From: Ferrimonas kyonanensis DSM 18153
GTDB taxonomy: Bacteria; Pseudomonadota; Gammaproteobacteria; Enterobacterales; Shewanellaceae
NCBI RefSeq assembly: GCF_000425405.1
Contig: NZ_KE384365.1
Location: forward strand, 143,594 to 207,593
Length of the DNA: 64,000 nucleotides
Direction: 5' to 3'
The notes below the pieces were generated by a model. It was not told where the DNA came from and made no database searches. It was given only the letters and a program-made list of their open reading frames with translations. This document shows positions 25,763 through 35,484 of the stretch, piece after piece. A program made the translations under genes and the position numbers. Each line of letters starts with the position of its first letter. The first letter of the stretch is position 1.

Positions 25763-27031
25763 TCAGGCCGAATGTTGAGGGCTGGCTTGTGGCTGAACCT
25801 CGGCCTCCGTCGCCGGTTCAGTCTTATCGACTATGGTCACCACGGCGGTATCGCCCACCACATTGGTGGAGGTCAGCACCATGTCGATGACCCGATCCAG
25901 CGCCGCCACCAGGGCAAAGGCTTCCACCGGCAGACCCATCTGGTGGATCAACACCCCAATCATCACCATGCCACCACCGGGAACGCCGCCGGCGCCCACA
26001 GACAGCAAGAAACAGGCGGTCACCAGCGACGGTAACTGCTCCATGGTGATGGGAGCGCCATAGGCGTTGCCCAGGAAAAAGGCCGCGATGGTGATGTAAA
26101 TGGACACGCCGCTCATGTTCATGGTCGCCCCCAGGGGCACACCAAAGCCAGCGGTGGCCCGGCTGACGCCGATCTTATCGATCAGGGTACGCATGGTCAC
26201 CGGAATGGTGGCGTTGGAGCTGGCGGTAGAAAAGGAAAACAGCACCTGCTCCTGGGTCTTACGACGGAACTCCGAGGCACTCATGTCGGTGGTCATCCCC
26301 ACCACGGTCGGGTACACCACAAACAGCCAGAACAACAGCAACGACAGAATCAGCCCCAGGTAGCCCATCACCGACAGGAAGGTCTCCGCCTCCAGGGTCG
26401 CGCCAAGCTTCAGCATCAGGCAGAACACCCCATAAGGGGCCAGGCTCATCACCATGGTGATCAGGGTCATCATGATCTTATTGCCGGTGGCGAACGCTCG
26501 GGCCACCCCCTCTACCTCCTGACCCAGCTTCTTGATGCCAGCCCCCAGCAGCAGTGCCATAAAGATCACCTGCAGCATGTTGCCGGAAGCAAACGCGTCG
26601 ATGGGGTTGCGAGGGACGATGTTGAGAATCAGATCGGTGATGTTTGGCAACTCGGTGGCCTTGATCTCGGCAGTGCCCATGGCCACCAGGTTGGCCCCGG
26701 CGCCCGGTTCGAACAGCAGCGCAATTGCCACCGCAGCGCTGATGGCCACCAGAGTATTGAGGATGTAAAGGCCAAAGGTCTTGCTGCCGAGACGGCCAAA
26801 GGCCTTGATATCCGGCAATTCACACACGCCACTGACGATGGAGAAAAAGACCAGCGGCACCACCAGCAGCATGATGAGGTTTACGAACAGTTGCCCCCCC
26901 ATGCTGGCCAGCCCCACCAGGGTCTGCTGGAAAAAGTCGACGTCACTAAGCACGAACTGAATCAGGGCGCCGAGAACCAGGCCACTGAACAGGCCGGTAA
27001 AGATGCGTTTGGAGAGCGAGTGTGATTGCAT
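25763..27031 (-). CDS. Dicarboxylate/amino acid:cation symporter (DAACS/GltP family)
   Basis: Inner-membrane sodium- or proton-coupled carrier of 422 residues. The serine-rich hairpin reads S-T-A-S-S-N-A-T-I-P, the TM7 motif N-M-S-G, and TM8 D-R-V-I-D-M. In glutamate and aspartate carriers TM8 continues with an arginine that holds the side-chain carboxylate (R397 in GltPh). Here that position is leucine (L386). The preferred substrate may therefore not be an acidic amino acid. The start at 27031 is set by homology. A near-perfect CRP site lies 240 bases upstream. Confidence 0.9.
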   Translation of the reverse strand: MQSHSLSKRIFTGLFSGLVLGALIQFVLSDVDFFQQTLVGLASMGGQLFVNLIMLLVVPLVFFSIVSGVCELPDIKAFGRLGSKTFGLYILNTLVAISAAVAIALLFEPGAGANLVAMGTAEIKATELPNITDLILNIVPRNPIDAFASGNMLQVIFMALLLGAGIKKLGQEVEGVARAFATGNKIMMTLITMVMSLAPYGVFCLMLKLGATLEAETFLSVMGYLGLILSLLLFWLFVVYPTVVGMTTDMSASEFRRKTQEQVLFSFSTASSNATIPVTMRTLIDKIGVSRATAGFGVPLGATMNMSGVSIYITIAAFFLGNAYGAPITMEQLPSLVTACFLLSVGAGGVPGGGMVMIGVLIHQMGLPVEAFALVAALDRVIDMVLTSTNVVGDTAVVTIVDKTEPATEAEVQPQASPQHSA

Positions 27032-27496
27032 GATGATTTCCGATACTGCCGCCGGCGTCCTGCTCGTTGTCACGGTGCCTTTCCCTGGTACCGTCACTGT
27101 TGGCATCGCATCATACGCCCCCTACCAGCGAAATGGCAGCGGTTGCCAGCTCGTTAACAGTTGATTTATCCAATTACAAAGGCAAGTTCAGAGAAAACAT
27201 CCAGCGCAAAACCGGCAAAACCCCAGTTTCATCCGCCAACGTACCGGATTCAGCCAGCATAACTCACTAGGTGATCGAGATCACAAAATGACAAGTGCAC
27301 TCAGAGGCACACTGCGCATAAATCCCATCACCTTGTTTTTTAACTGGCTTTAGGCTGATTTAACAGTGAGATCGTCGGCCTGGGCCAGACTTGGCCGCAG
27401 ATAAGGCAGTAACAACTTGGAAACATTGTCAACATCGGCAGAGCTCAGGGCGACTGACGGTGGTGACTGCCGAATTATTCACCCATCAGCATAGAT
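27032..27496. other. Intergenic region upstream of the symporter
   Basis: No gene is supported in these 465 bases. They hold a CRP-like site at 27270-27285 and AT-rich stretches typical of a promoter. Short open frames here lack ribosome sites and homology. The lysS terminator marks the left boundary of the next unit. Confidence 0.6.
27270..27285. promoter_or_regulatory. Putative CRP binding site
   Basis: GGTGATCGAGATCACA, one base from the symmetric TGTGA-N6-TCACA CRP consensus. The only gene it could serve is the symporter on the minus strand, 239 bases away. Confidence 0.6.
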
Positions 27497-27523
27497 AAAA
27501 AAACCGGGCAGAGTGCCCGGTTT
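27497..27523 (-). terminator. Terminator after lysS
   Basis: Ten-base stem AAACCGGGCA / TGCCCGGTTT with a three-base loop. On the minus strand it is followed by seven T in all. The T-rich flank on the plus strand also makes it potentially bidirectional. Confidence 0.9.
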
Positions 27524-27542
27524 TTGTCGCTGTGCGAAATCC

Positions 27543-29048
27543 TTAGCCGTTGGACTGAGGTCGCATCGCCGGGAACAGAATCACATCGCGGATGGTGTGG
27601 GTGTTGGTGAACAGCATCGCCAGACGGTCGATGCCGATGCCCTGGCCGGCTGTCGGCGGCAAACCATGCTCCAGTGCGGTAATGTAGTCGGCGTCGTAGT
27701 ACATCGCCTCGTCATCGCCGGCGTCCTTAGCGTCCACCTGAGCCTTGAAGCGAGCATCCTGATCTTCGGCGTCGTTAAGCTCGGAGAAGCCGTTGGCCAC
27801 TTCGCGGCCACCGATGAAGAATTCGAAGCGGTCGGTAATGAATGGGTTATCGTCATTGCGACGGGCCAGCGGCGAGATGTCGGCCGGGTACTCGGTAATG
27901 AAAGTGGGCTGAATCAGCTGAGGCTCGGCGGTCTCACCGAAGATCTCCTCCAGCAACTGACCACAGGTCCAGAACGTCTCTACCTCGACGTTGACCGACT
28001 TGGCAATGGCCGCCATGTGGTCGCGATCCTGTACCAACTCGTACGTCAGCGCCTGAATGTCGGCGTGATCCGGGTTGTAGTGCTTGATGGCATCCAGCAT
28101 GCTCATGCGGGCATAGGTACCACCGAACTCGACGGTTTCATCACCGTACGGCATGGAGCTGGCACCCAGCACCTCAACCGCAACGGCGTGCAGCATCTCC
28201 TCGGTCAGATCCATCAGATCGTTGTAATCCGCGTACGCCATGTAGAACTCCATCATGGTGAACTCGGGGTTGTGACGAGGAGACAGGCCTTCGTTACGGA
28301 AGTTACGGTTAATCTCAAACACCCGATCAAAGCCGCCCACCACCAGACGCTTCAGGTACAGCTCCGGCGCGATACGCAGGAACATCTCCTGGTCCAGGGC
28401 ATTATGATGAGTAATGAATGGCCGGGCGGTAGCACCACCAGGAATCAGCTGCATCATCGGCGTTTCCACTTCCATGAACTGCTTGGACTCCATGAAACGA
28501 CGAATGGCCGCCACCAGCTTGGAACGGATCACGAAGGCGTTGCGGGACTCTTCGTTGACGATCAGATCCACGTAACGCTGGCGATAGCGTTGCTCCTGGT
28601 CGGTCAGGCCGTGGAACTTCTCTGGCAACGGACGCAGCGCCTTGGTCAGCAGCTGGTACTCACCCATGTCCACATACAGGTCACCCTTGCCGGACAGGTG
28701 CAGCTGGCCTTTGATGCCGATGATGTCACCAATGTCCAGGCCACCGATGGCCTTCAGCTCTTTCTGCACCTCTTTGGAGGCGTACCCCTGGATGCGACCG
28801 CTGACGTCCTGAATGGCCAGGAAAGGACCACGCTTGGCCATGATGCGACCGGCGATGGAAACGATGTGGCCTTCCTCTTCCAGCTCGGGTTTGGTCTTGT
28901 GACCAAACTGAGCCTGCAGCTCGGAAGCCTTGTGCTCTGGGCGCCAGCTGTTGGGGTGGCCATTGGCAGGGCAATTTTCACGAATCGTAGCCAGTTTGGC
29001 ACGACGTTCGGCAATCAACTTGTTTTCGTCTTGAACCTGTTCAGTCAT
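27543..29048 (-). CDS. lysS: Lysyl-tRNA synthetase, class II
   Basis: Aminoacyl-tRNA synthetase of 501 residues. The N-terminal OB-fold anticodon domain spans about 60-175. Class II motif 1 lies in the F-M-E-V-E-T-P-M region, motif 2 is F-R-N-E-G-L-S-x-R-H-N-P-E-F-T, and motif 3 is G-I-G-I-D-R-L near the C terminus. Directly after prfB with a 15-base gap, the conserved prfB-lysS pair. Confidence 0.98.
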   Translation of the reverse strand: MTEQVQDENKLIAERRAKLATIRENCPANGHPNSWRPEHKASELQAQFGHKTKPELEEEGHIVSIAGRIMAKRGPFLAIQDVSGRIQGYASKEVQKELKAIGGLDIGDIIGIKGQLHLSGKGDLYVDMGEYQLLTKALRPLPEKFHGLTDQEQRYRQRYVDLIVNEESRNAFVIRSKLVAAIRRFMESKQFMEVETPMMQLIPGGATARPFITHHNALDQEMFLRIAPELYLKRLVVGGFDRVFEINRNFRNEGLSPRHNPEFTMMEFYMAYADYNDLMDLTEEMLHAVAVEVLGASSMPYGDETVEFGGTYARMSMLDAIKHYNPDHADIQALTYELVQDRDHMAAIAKSVNVEVETFWTCGQLLEEIFGETAEPQLIQPTFITEYPADISPLARRNDDNPFITDRFEFFIGGREVANGFSELNDAEDQDARFKAQVDAKDAGDDEAMYYDADYITALEHGLPPTAGQGIGIDRLAMLFTNTHTIRDVILFPAMRPQSNG

Positions 29049-29063
29049 TTTCTCTACTCAATC

Positions 29064-30162
29064 TTATAGGCCGGATTTCAGGCTGGCTTCGATAAAGCGA
29101 TCCAGATCGCCATCCAGTACCTGCTGGGTATTGCGGTTTTCCACCCCGGTGCGCAGATCCTTGATGCGCGAGTCATCCAATACGTAGGAGCGAATCTGGC
29201 TGCCCCAGCCGATGTCGGACTTGGCGTCTTCCGCTGCCTGCTTCTCCGCGTTCTGGCTCTGCAGCTCCAGCTCATAGAGCTTGGCTTTCAACTGCTTCAT
29301 CGCCTGATCTTTGTTTTTGTGCTGAGAACGTTCGTTCTGGCACTGCACCACGGTATTGGTCGGCAGGTGAGTAATCCGCACCGCCGATTCGGTGGTGTTC
29401 ACGTGCTGACCACCGGCACCGGATGCCCGGTATACGTCGATGCGCAACTCAGCCGGGTTGATGTCGATGTTGATGTTGTCGTCGACTTCCGGGTAGGCAA
29501 ACGCCGACGAGAAGGAGGTATGACGACGACCGCCGGAATCAAACGGCGACTTGCGAACCAGGCGATGCACGCCGGTTTCGGTGCGCAGCCAGCCATAGGC
29601 GTACTCGCCACTGAACTTGATGGTGGCACTCTTAATGCCGGCCACATCCCCTTCGGACAGTTCGAAAATCTCGGTCTTAAAGCCCTTGGCCTCCCCCCAG
29701 CGCAGGTACATGCGCAGCAGCATGTTGCACCAGTCCTGGGCTTCGGTACCGCCGGAACCGGCCTGCAGATCCAGGTAGGCATCGCTGCCATCCTGTGGCC
29801 CGGAGAACATGCGGCGGAACTCCAGCTTGGCCAGACGCGCTTCCAGCTCCTCGAGCTCGGACTGGGTCTCCAGGAAGCTGTCTTCATCTTCCTCTTCCAC
29901 CGCCAGCTCCAGTAGCTCAGCCACATCTTCCAGACCCTGGTCCAGATCATCGATGGTTTTCACCACCTCTTCCAGAGCACCCCGTTCGCGGCCCAATGCC
30001 TGAGCGCGCTCAGGTTCGTTCCACACATCTGGCTGCTCCAGCTCGGCATTGACCTCTTCTAGACGCTCTTTCTTGGCGTCATAGTCAAAGGTACCCCCTA
30101 AGGAGATTTGTCCGCTCAGACAACTCCTTAATCTTGTTTTGAACCGGATTAATTTCGAACAT
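29064..30162 (-). CDS. prfB: Peptide chain release factor 2, with programmed +1 frameshift
   Basis: RF2 ends translation at UGA and UAA. The first 25 codons (30162 to 30088) end at an in-frame TGA (30087-30085). Slipping +1 at CTT-TGA-C continues as D-Y-D-A-K-K to the stop at 29064, 365 residues in total. The second part has the peptidyl-hydrolysis motif G-A-G-G-Q-H near the middle, the RF2 anticodon-mimic S-P-F region, and the coiled-coil N domain. The break is the known autoregulatory frameshift, not a mutation. AGGA lies upstream of the ATG at 30162. Confidence 0.97.
30084..30099 (-). other. RF2 frameshift signal
   Basis: On the minus strand an internal Shine-Dalgarno-like AGGGGG (30099-30094) stands three bases before the slippery CTTTGAC (30090-30084). 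This is the conserved RF2 arrangement. Low RF2 slows reading of the UGA and favours +1 slippage. Confidence 0.95.
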
Positions 30163-30392
30163 TTCCGTCCTACAGATTGATGACACTATGCAAACCGGCA
30201 ATTTTAACCGAAAGTCAGCGCCACTGCACCTATCGGGCCAAAGGAATTGAGCAGTTTTTATCCCGGTCAGCCGCCATCCCAATCGCAACCGGGACAGCTC
30301 ATAGTGAATGGGTGAAAAAGCCAGCCGGCGCTGGCAATTGCCTTAACCCTTGGGGCATGATGGCAACACTCCAAAGGACGGCCAACAACGCA

Positions 30393-31868
30393 ATGATATC
30401 CAAAGAACTTTTAAGCCTGATGCCGGTGCTGCTGACCATCTCCATGGCACTGCTGCTGCGCCGTACTCTGCTGGCACTGGGCAGCGGCCTGCTGCTGGCC
30501 GCGCTGATTCTGCACTGGGGCAGCCTCAGTGGACCGCTGCAGTACCTGGGCCATAACTTCATCGGCCAGCTGTATGCCGACGGCCAGTGGCAACGCTGGC
30601 ATCTGGACGTCATCGCCACCATTGCGCTGCTGGGGGTGCTGACGCAACTGCTGGCCCGCAGCGGCGCGGTGGCCACCTTTGCCGACTGGCTGTTCCCCCG
30701 CATTCGCTCTCGGCGCCAGGCCAGACTGGCCGTGGTGCTGCTGGGATGGCTGGTGTTCATCGACGGCATCTTCAGCTGCCTGGCCAACGGCAACGTCAGC
30801 CGGCCGTTGAGTGAACGCTACCGCATTCGCAATACTCAGCTGGCTTACCTGGTGGACAGCACCGCCTCGCCGCTGTGCTCGATCCTGCCATTTTCCAGCT
30901 GGGGCCCCTACGTCATGACCCTGCTGGCCAGCATCAGCTTCCTGACGGTGCCGCCGCTGGCGGCATTTGTGACCATCGCCAGCTTTAATTTCTATGCCAT
31001 CGGCACCCTGATGCTGGCACTGATTGTCGCCTGGACCAACCTGGGCTTTCGCGGTCCGTTGCCGGCACCGGTTACCAGCTCCGTCGAAGCGGCGCCAGAA
31101 GGCTCCCCCTGGTTACTGGGACTGCCGGTGGCGGTGTTGATTTTCGGCAGCCTGCTCCTGGCTGTTGTCTCCGGCGCCCAGCGCAGTGATGGCAGTGACC
31201 TGCTGCAATGGCTGGCCAATGCCGACATCGGCGGCGCCATGCGCAACGCCTGTCTGCTGGCGGTCGCCCTGGCACTGGGGTTATTGCGTCGGCGCAAGCA
31301 GTCATGGCCAACCCTGCTGGTCAATGCCGGCCATGGCCTGCGTAGCGTCGCGGTGGCGCTGGCAATATTGATGTTTACCTGGATGATTGGCCGCGCCATT
31401 GGCGACCTGGGTACCGGCAAGGTGATGGCAACCTGGGCTGCCGCTCACCTGCACCCCGGGCTGTTGTTGCCGGGGATGTTCCTGCTGTGTGCGGTCACCG
31501 CCTTCGCCACCGGCTCCAGCTGGGGCACGTTTGCCCTGATGATTCCCATCGGCGCCGACATCGCCCACCAGTTGCAGCCCGAACTGCTGCTGGCGGCGTT
31601 GAGTGCAGTCATGGCCGGCTCGGTGTTTGGCGACCACTGCTCGCCCATCTCCGACACCACGGTGCTCAGTGCCACCGCCAGTGGCTGCACCCCGGTGGAT
31701 CACGTCCGCACCCAGTTGCCCCTGGCGCTGTTCACCGCCACCCTGGCCCTGCTGGGCTTCACCCTGGCAGGCCAACAGGTGTCACTGCTGATCATCTGGC
31801 CGCTGCTGCTGATTGTGATGCTGATGCTGAGCCAGCGACGGCGCAGCTCACTCAGCGAGGATCGATAA
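30393..31868 (+). CDS. NhaC-family Na+/H+ antiporter
   Basis: Inner-membrane protein of 491 residues with about 11-12 helices. The N-terminal L-L-S-L-M-P-V-L-L-T-I-S-M-A-L and the later A-F-A-T-G-S-S-W-G-T-F and V-F-G-D-H-C-S-P-I-S-D-T-T motifs are the NhaC/YfeH-type antiporter signatures. The start at 30393 is chosen from the family N terminus; in-frame ATGs at 30357 and 30360 are possible. It lies on the plus strand between recJ and prfB, which usually are neighbours, and overlaps the recJ stop by 17 bases. Confidence 0.85.
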   Translation: MISKELLSLMPVLLTISMALLLRRTLLALGSGLLLAALILHWGSLSGPLQYLGHNFIGQLYADGQWQRWHLDVIATIALLGVLTQLLARSGAVATFADWLFPRIRSRRQARLAVVLLGWLVFIDGIFSCLANGNVSRPLSERYRIRNTQLAYLVDSTASPLCSILPFSSWGPYVMTLLASISFLTVPPLAAFVTIASFNFYAIGTLMLALIVAWTNLGFRGPLPAPVTSSVEAAPEGSPWLLGLPVAVLIFGSLLLAVVSGAQRSDGSDLLQWLANADIGGAMRNACLLAVALALGLLRRRKQSWPTLLVNAGHGLRSVAVALAILMFTWMIGRAIGDLGTGKVMATWAAAHLHPGLLLPGMFLLCAVTAFATGSSWGTFALMIPIGADIAHQLQPELLLAALSAVMAGSVFGDHCSPISDTTVLSATASGCTPVDHVRTQLPLALFTATLALLGFTLAGQQVSLLIIWPLLLIVMLMLSQRRRSSLSEDR

Positions 31869-33576
31869 ACTCCACCATCAGCTGAACGCTGTCGTTGCCG
31901 CGCCAGTGATTGACGTCGAGCCGGTACGCCAGCTCGACCCACTGCACCGCGGCATTCGGCCACTGCTTCAGGTCGACATTAAAGGCGATGGCATCCAGCT
32001 GCAGACTGCCACAGGCAGTCTCCACCACCATCTTCAGGTGTTTGTGCCCCACCAGGCGCTGATCCAGCAGCCGGAACTGACCGTCAAACAGCGGCTCGGG
32101 AAACGCCTGGCCCCAGGGGCCGGCTTCCCGCAGCACCCGGGCGGTCTCCAGGCTAAGGCTGGCGGCGGCCAGTTCGCCGTCGCTGAGCAGCTCGCCGGTT
32201 AACTGCGACTCATCCAGCAATTCATGCACGGCCTGGTCGTAGGCCTTGGCAAACGCCGGGTAGCTCTGCGCCTTCAGGCTCAGGCCGGCGGCCATGGCGT
32301 GACCGCCAAATTTGAGGATCATGCCCGGATTGAGGGTATCAATGCGCTCCAGCAGGTCGCGCATGTGCAAACCGGGAATGGAGCGAGCCGAACCTTTTAA
32401 TTCACCCTTGCCGGCATCGGCAAAGGCGATCACCGGCCGGTGATAACGCTCCTTGATGCGCGACGCCAGGATGCCGATCACCCCCTGATGCCAGTCGGCC
32501 TGATACAGCGCCACCCCCCAGGGCAGGTCGTCGTCCCGCAGTTGCAACGACTCCAGCGCCTGCACCGCCTCCTGTTGCATCTCGGCCTCAATCTCACGCC
32601 GCTCGGCATTGAGGCTATCGAGACGGCTGGCCAGCTGCCGCGCGGTCACCAGGTTGTCTGCCAACAGACACTCGATTCCCAGTGACATGTCATCCAGGCG
32701 ACCGGCGGCATTGAGCCGGGGACCAACGGAAAACCCCAGATCCGAGGCCACCAGCCGCTCGGCACTGCGACCGGACACCTCCAGCAAAGCGCTGATGCCG
32801 GGGCGGCAACGACCGGCACGAATCCGTTGAATCCCCTGCTGCACCAGCAGCCGGTTGTTGGCGTCCAGCGGCACCACATCGGCAACGGTGCCCAGGGCCA
32901 CCACATCCAGCAGGGTCGCCATGTTCGGCACCGCAAGCTGCTGTTGCTCGAACCAGCCTCGCTGTCGCAGCTGTCCCCGCAGGGCCAGCATCAGGTAGAA
33001 CGCCACCCCCACGCCGGCCATCGCCTTCGAAGCAAACTCACAACCCGGCTGGCTGGGATTCACGATGGCATCGGCGTCTGGCAGTCGCTCCCCCGGCAGG
33101 TGGTGGTCGGTCACGATCACCGTCATGCCCGCGGCCTTGGCGGCATCGACCCCTTCGTGGGCGGAGATGCCGTTGTCCACGGTCACCAGCACCTCGGCCT
33201 GCATCCCGGCGGCCAGATCCACCAGCTCCGGGCTGAGGCCATAGCCGTAATCAAACCGGTTCGGCACCAGGTAATCGATCTTCTGTGCCCCCATCATGCG
33301 CATCGCCATCACCGTCAGGGCACTGGAAGTGGCGCCATCGGCATCGAAGTCCCCCACCACCAGAATCGCCTGCTGGCGCTGCAGGGCCTCCGCCAGCAGC
33401 GTCGCCGCCGCCTCGGTGCCTTTGAGGGTGGCCGGATTCAACAGCCCTTTCAGCTCCCGCTCCAGTTCGTGACCGCCACTCACTCCACGACGGGCATACA
33501 GCTGGCGCAGCAGATCGGGCAGGTGGGCGGGCAGGTGGCTGTCATCGACAGTGGGGCGGCGAACAATCTTAGTCAT
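31852..33576 (-). CDS. recJ: Single-stranded-DNA-specific exonuclease RecJ
   Basis: 5'-3' exonuclease of 574 residues used in recombination and mismatch repair. DHH-family metal motifs: V-G-D-F-D-A-D-G near residue 77, V-D-N-G-I-S, and V-T-D-H-H near residue 155. The C-terminal DHHA1 domain has F-G-G-H-A-M-A-A-G. Downstream of dsbC as in E. coli, but a terminator lies in between. No clear ribosome site precedes the ATG. Confidence 0.97.
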   Translation of the reverse strand: MTKIVRRPTVDDSHLPAHLPDLLRQLYARRGVSGGHELERELKGLLNPATLKGTEAAATLLAEALQRQQAILVVGDFDADGATSSALTVMAMRMMGAQKIDYLVPNRFDYGYGLSPELVDLAAGMQAEVLVTVDNGISAHEGVDAAKAAGMTVIVTDHHLPGERLPDADAIVNPSQPGCEFASKAMAGVGVAFYLMLALRGQLRQRGWFEQQQLAVPNMATLLDVVALGTVADVVPLDANNRLLVQQGIQRIRAGRCRPGISALLEVSGRSAERLVASDLGFSVGPRLNAAGRLDDMSLGIECLLADNLVTARQLASRLDSLNAERREIEAEMQQEAVQALESLQLRDDDLPWGVALYQADWHQGVIGILASRIKERYHRPVIAFADAGKGELKGSARSIPGLHMRDLLERIDTLNPGMILKFGGHAMAAGLSLKAQSYPAFAKAYDQAVHELLDESQLTGELLSDGELAAASLSLETARVLREAGPWGQAFPEPLFDGQFRLLDQRLVGHKHLKMVVETACGSLQLDAIAFNVDLKQWPNAAVQWVELAYRLDVNHWRGNDSVQLMVEFIDPR

Positions 33577-33613
33577 GGGGCGCTACGTTCCGGAGTCTCA
33601 GCATGGAGGCAAT

Positions 33614-33637
33614 AAAAAAGCGGGCCTGGGCCCGCTT
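33614..33637 (-). terminator. Intrinsic terminator after dsbC
   Basis: On the minus strand, AAGCGGGC-CCAG-GCCCGCTT with six T in all. Lies between dsbC and recJ, so recJ transcription must read through or start nearby. Confidence 0.85.
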
Positions 33638-33655
33638 CGGTCTGGGTATCTCAGC

Positions 33656-34366
33656 TTAACGGGTACTCAGCTGCATCTGCAAGCGTTCTGCCGGCAGATA
33701 ACCGGGCACCAGGGTGCCGTCTTCCAACACCAGTGCCGGAGTGCCGTTGACACCGAAGGTGTTGCCCAGGGCGTAATGTTCGGCAATGGCCGAAGCCTTG
33801 TCGCAGTTGGCGGCCGGCAGCTTGTTGCCGGCTTTGGCGTCGCCCATGGCCGCTTTCGGGTCCTTGGCACACCACAGCTTCTCCATCTCCTTCCAGGCGC
33901 CACTGCGCTCACCGCCACGGGGGTAAGCCAGGTAGCGAATGGTAATGCCGGCATCCAGGTAGGACTGCATCTCGTTGTGCAGCTTACGGCAATAGCCACA
34001 GGTGGTATCGGTAAACACCGTCACCACGTGCTTCTCTTTTGGAGATTTGAATTCGATGGCGGTGTCGGCCACCTTCGCCAGCAACTCCTTACGGACGCTG
34101 GCCATGCGCTGCTCGGTCAGGTTGGCCATTTTGTTGTTCAGATCGTACACCTGGCCGTGAATCAGCTTGCTGCCATCTTCGGTGACGTAGAACAGTCCCT
34201 GAGGGGTCACCACTTCATACAGTCCGGCGATGGGGGCCGGGGCAATCGCTTCTGCCGGCATGCCCAGCTTCTGCTCCAGCGCCGCTTTGACTTCCGCTTC
34301 TCCCGCTGAGGCGGTACCCGCAACCAGTGCCAGCATACCCAGCAGAGAAAAAATCTGTTTTTTCAT
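33656..34366 (-). CDS. dsbC: Thiol:disulfide isomerase DsbC
   Basis: Periplasmic disulfide isomerase of 236 residues, kept reduced by DsbD. It has a signal peptide (about 1-21, ends A-S-A), an N-terminal dimerisation domain, and a thioredoxin domain with the active site C-G-Y-C in T-T-C-G-Y-C-R. The second, structural cysteine pair is in W-C-A-K and N-C-D-K. The T-P-A cis-proline loop is present (G-T-P-A-L). AAGGAG precedes the ATG. Downstream of xerD, the E. coli order. Confidence 0.96.
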   Translation of the reverse strand: MKKQIFSLLGMLALVAGTASAGEAEVKAALEQKLGMPAEAIAPAPIAGLYEVVTPQGLFYVTEDGSKLIHGQVYDLNNKMANLTEQRMASVRKELLAKVADTAIEFKSPKEKHVVTVFTDTTCGYCRKLHNEMQSYLDAGITIRYLAYPRGGERSGAWKEMEKLWCAKDPKAAMGDAKAGNKLPAANCDKASAIAEHYALGNTFGVNGTPALVLEDGTLVPGYLPAERLQMQLSTR

Positions 34367-34454
34367 TGTTTATAAACTCCTTGATGCCACAGCAGTATAG
34401 ACCGGGCCTAGTCAGCAGAAATTACAGTATGGGGATAGATTCGCCAAGCCTCAT

Positions 34455-35345
34455 TCACCCTCTAGGGTGATGTTGCTCATGTATTTTTTGTAACCTTGCT
34501 TGTGCCACATGGGTGTAAATCTGGGTGGTCGACAAGTCACTGTGGCCCAATAACAGCTGCACCACCCGCAGATCGGCGCCATGATTCAGCAGGTGCGTGG
34601 CAAACGCATGGCGCAGGGTGTGCGGCGAGATGGACACGTCAATCCCGGCGCGGCTGGCGTACAGTTTAATCCGGTGCCAGAAGGTCTGGCGCTGCATCAG
34701 CAAGCCGCGCTTGCTGGGAAACAGCACGTCGGAATCCCGCCCCGCCAGCATCACCGGCCGGCCCAGCTTAAGGTATGCCAGCAACAGCTCCAGGGCAGTT
34801 TCCCCCAGAGGCACCAGCCGCTCTTTGCTGCCCTTGCCCACCACCCGCACCACCCCCTGGCGCAGTCCCACCTGCTCCAACTGCAACCCCACCAGCTCCG
34901 ACACCCGCAATCCGGTGGCGTACAGCAGTTCCAGCATGGCGGCATCACGCAGTTCCAGCGGGTCGTCACGATCAGGCTCGTCCAGCAGGGCACTGACCTG
35001 ATCTTCACTCAGGGTCTCGGGCAGGGTTCGGCTCAATTTGGGCTGCTTGATGCGGGTCATGGGATCGCGATCGCACAATCCCTGACGCAGGGCGTAACCG
35101 TAGAAACGCCTCAGGGCGCTGAGGCTACGGGCGGTGCTGGTCTTGGCCACCTGTTGCTGCTGGCGATGGGCCAGATACTGGCGCACCGGTTCGTCCGACA
35201 CCTGCAGCAGCCCCAGGGAACGGTGCTGCAGAAACTCCCGGAATCGATTCAGATCACTGCGGTAGGCATTCAGGGTATTGTCGGACAGGCCCTTCTCGGC
35301 CCATAAGTGGTCTAAGAACCCTTCAATAACATCGGCATCAGACAT
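34455..35345 (-). CDS. xerD: Site-specific tyrosine recombinase XerD
   Basis: Recombinase of 296 residues that resolves chromosome dimers at dif with XerC and FtsK. The SAM-like N domain precedes the catalytic domain, which has the first arginine in A-T-G-L-R-V-S-E-L, then H-T-L-R-H-A-F-A-T-H-L and L-G-H-S-D-L-S-T-T-Q-I-Y-T-H with the tyrosine nucleophile. The ATG at 35345 is chosen because AAGG lies at proper distance; a GTG three codons upstream is less likely. First gene of the xerD-dsbC order. Confidence 0.96.
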   Translation of the reverse strand: MSDADVIEGFLDHLWAEKGLSDNTLNAYRSDLNRFREFLQHRSLGLLQVSDEPVRQYLAHRQQQQVAKTSTARSLSALRRFYGYALRQGLCDRDPMTRIKQPKLSRTLPETLSEDQVSALLDEPDRDDPLELRDAAMLELLYATGLRVSELVGLQLEQVGLRQGVVRVVGKGSKERLVPLGETALELLLAYLKLGRPVMLAGRDSDVLFPSKRGLLMQRQTFWHRIKLYASRAGIDVSISPHTLRHAFATHLLNHGADLRVVQLLLGHSDLSTTQIYTHVAQARLQKIHEQHHPRG

Positions 35346-35434
35346 GGTTAACACCTTGGATTACAAAGGTAAGCATTCCCCTTACCGAATAAAAAAACTC
35401 ACTTACAAATATCTCTGACTCGGGAGACAACATT

Positions 35435-35464
35435 TTGTTAACCTGTGGCACCATAACGTAAAAT
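35435..35464 (+). promoter_or_regulatory. Putative promoter of the RND efflux operon
   Basis: TTGTTA (35435-35440), an 18-base spacer and TAAAAT (35459-35464), 20 bases before the adaptor ATG. Confidence 0.55.
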
Positions 35465-35484
35465 TATGACAAAGGAACGCGACT

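Noticed and set aside
30085-30288. prfB as a pseudogene because of the in-frame TGA
   Set aside because: The stop is the conserved RF2 frameshift site with an internal Shine-Dalgarno and CTTTGAC, so the gene is intact.
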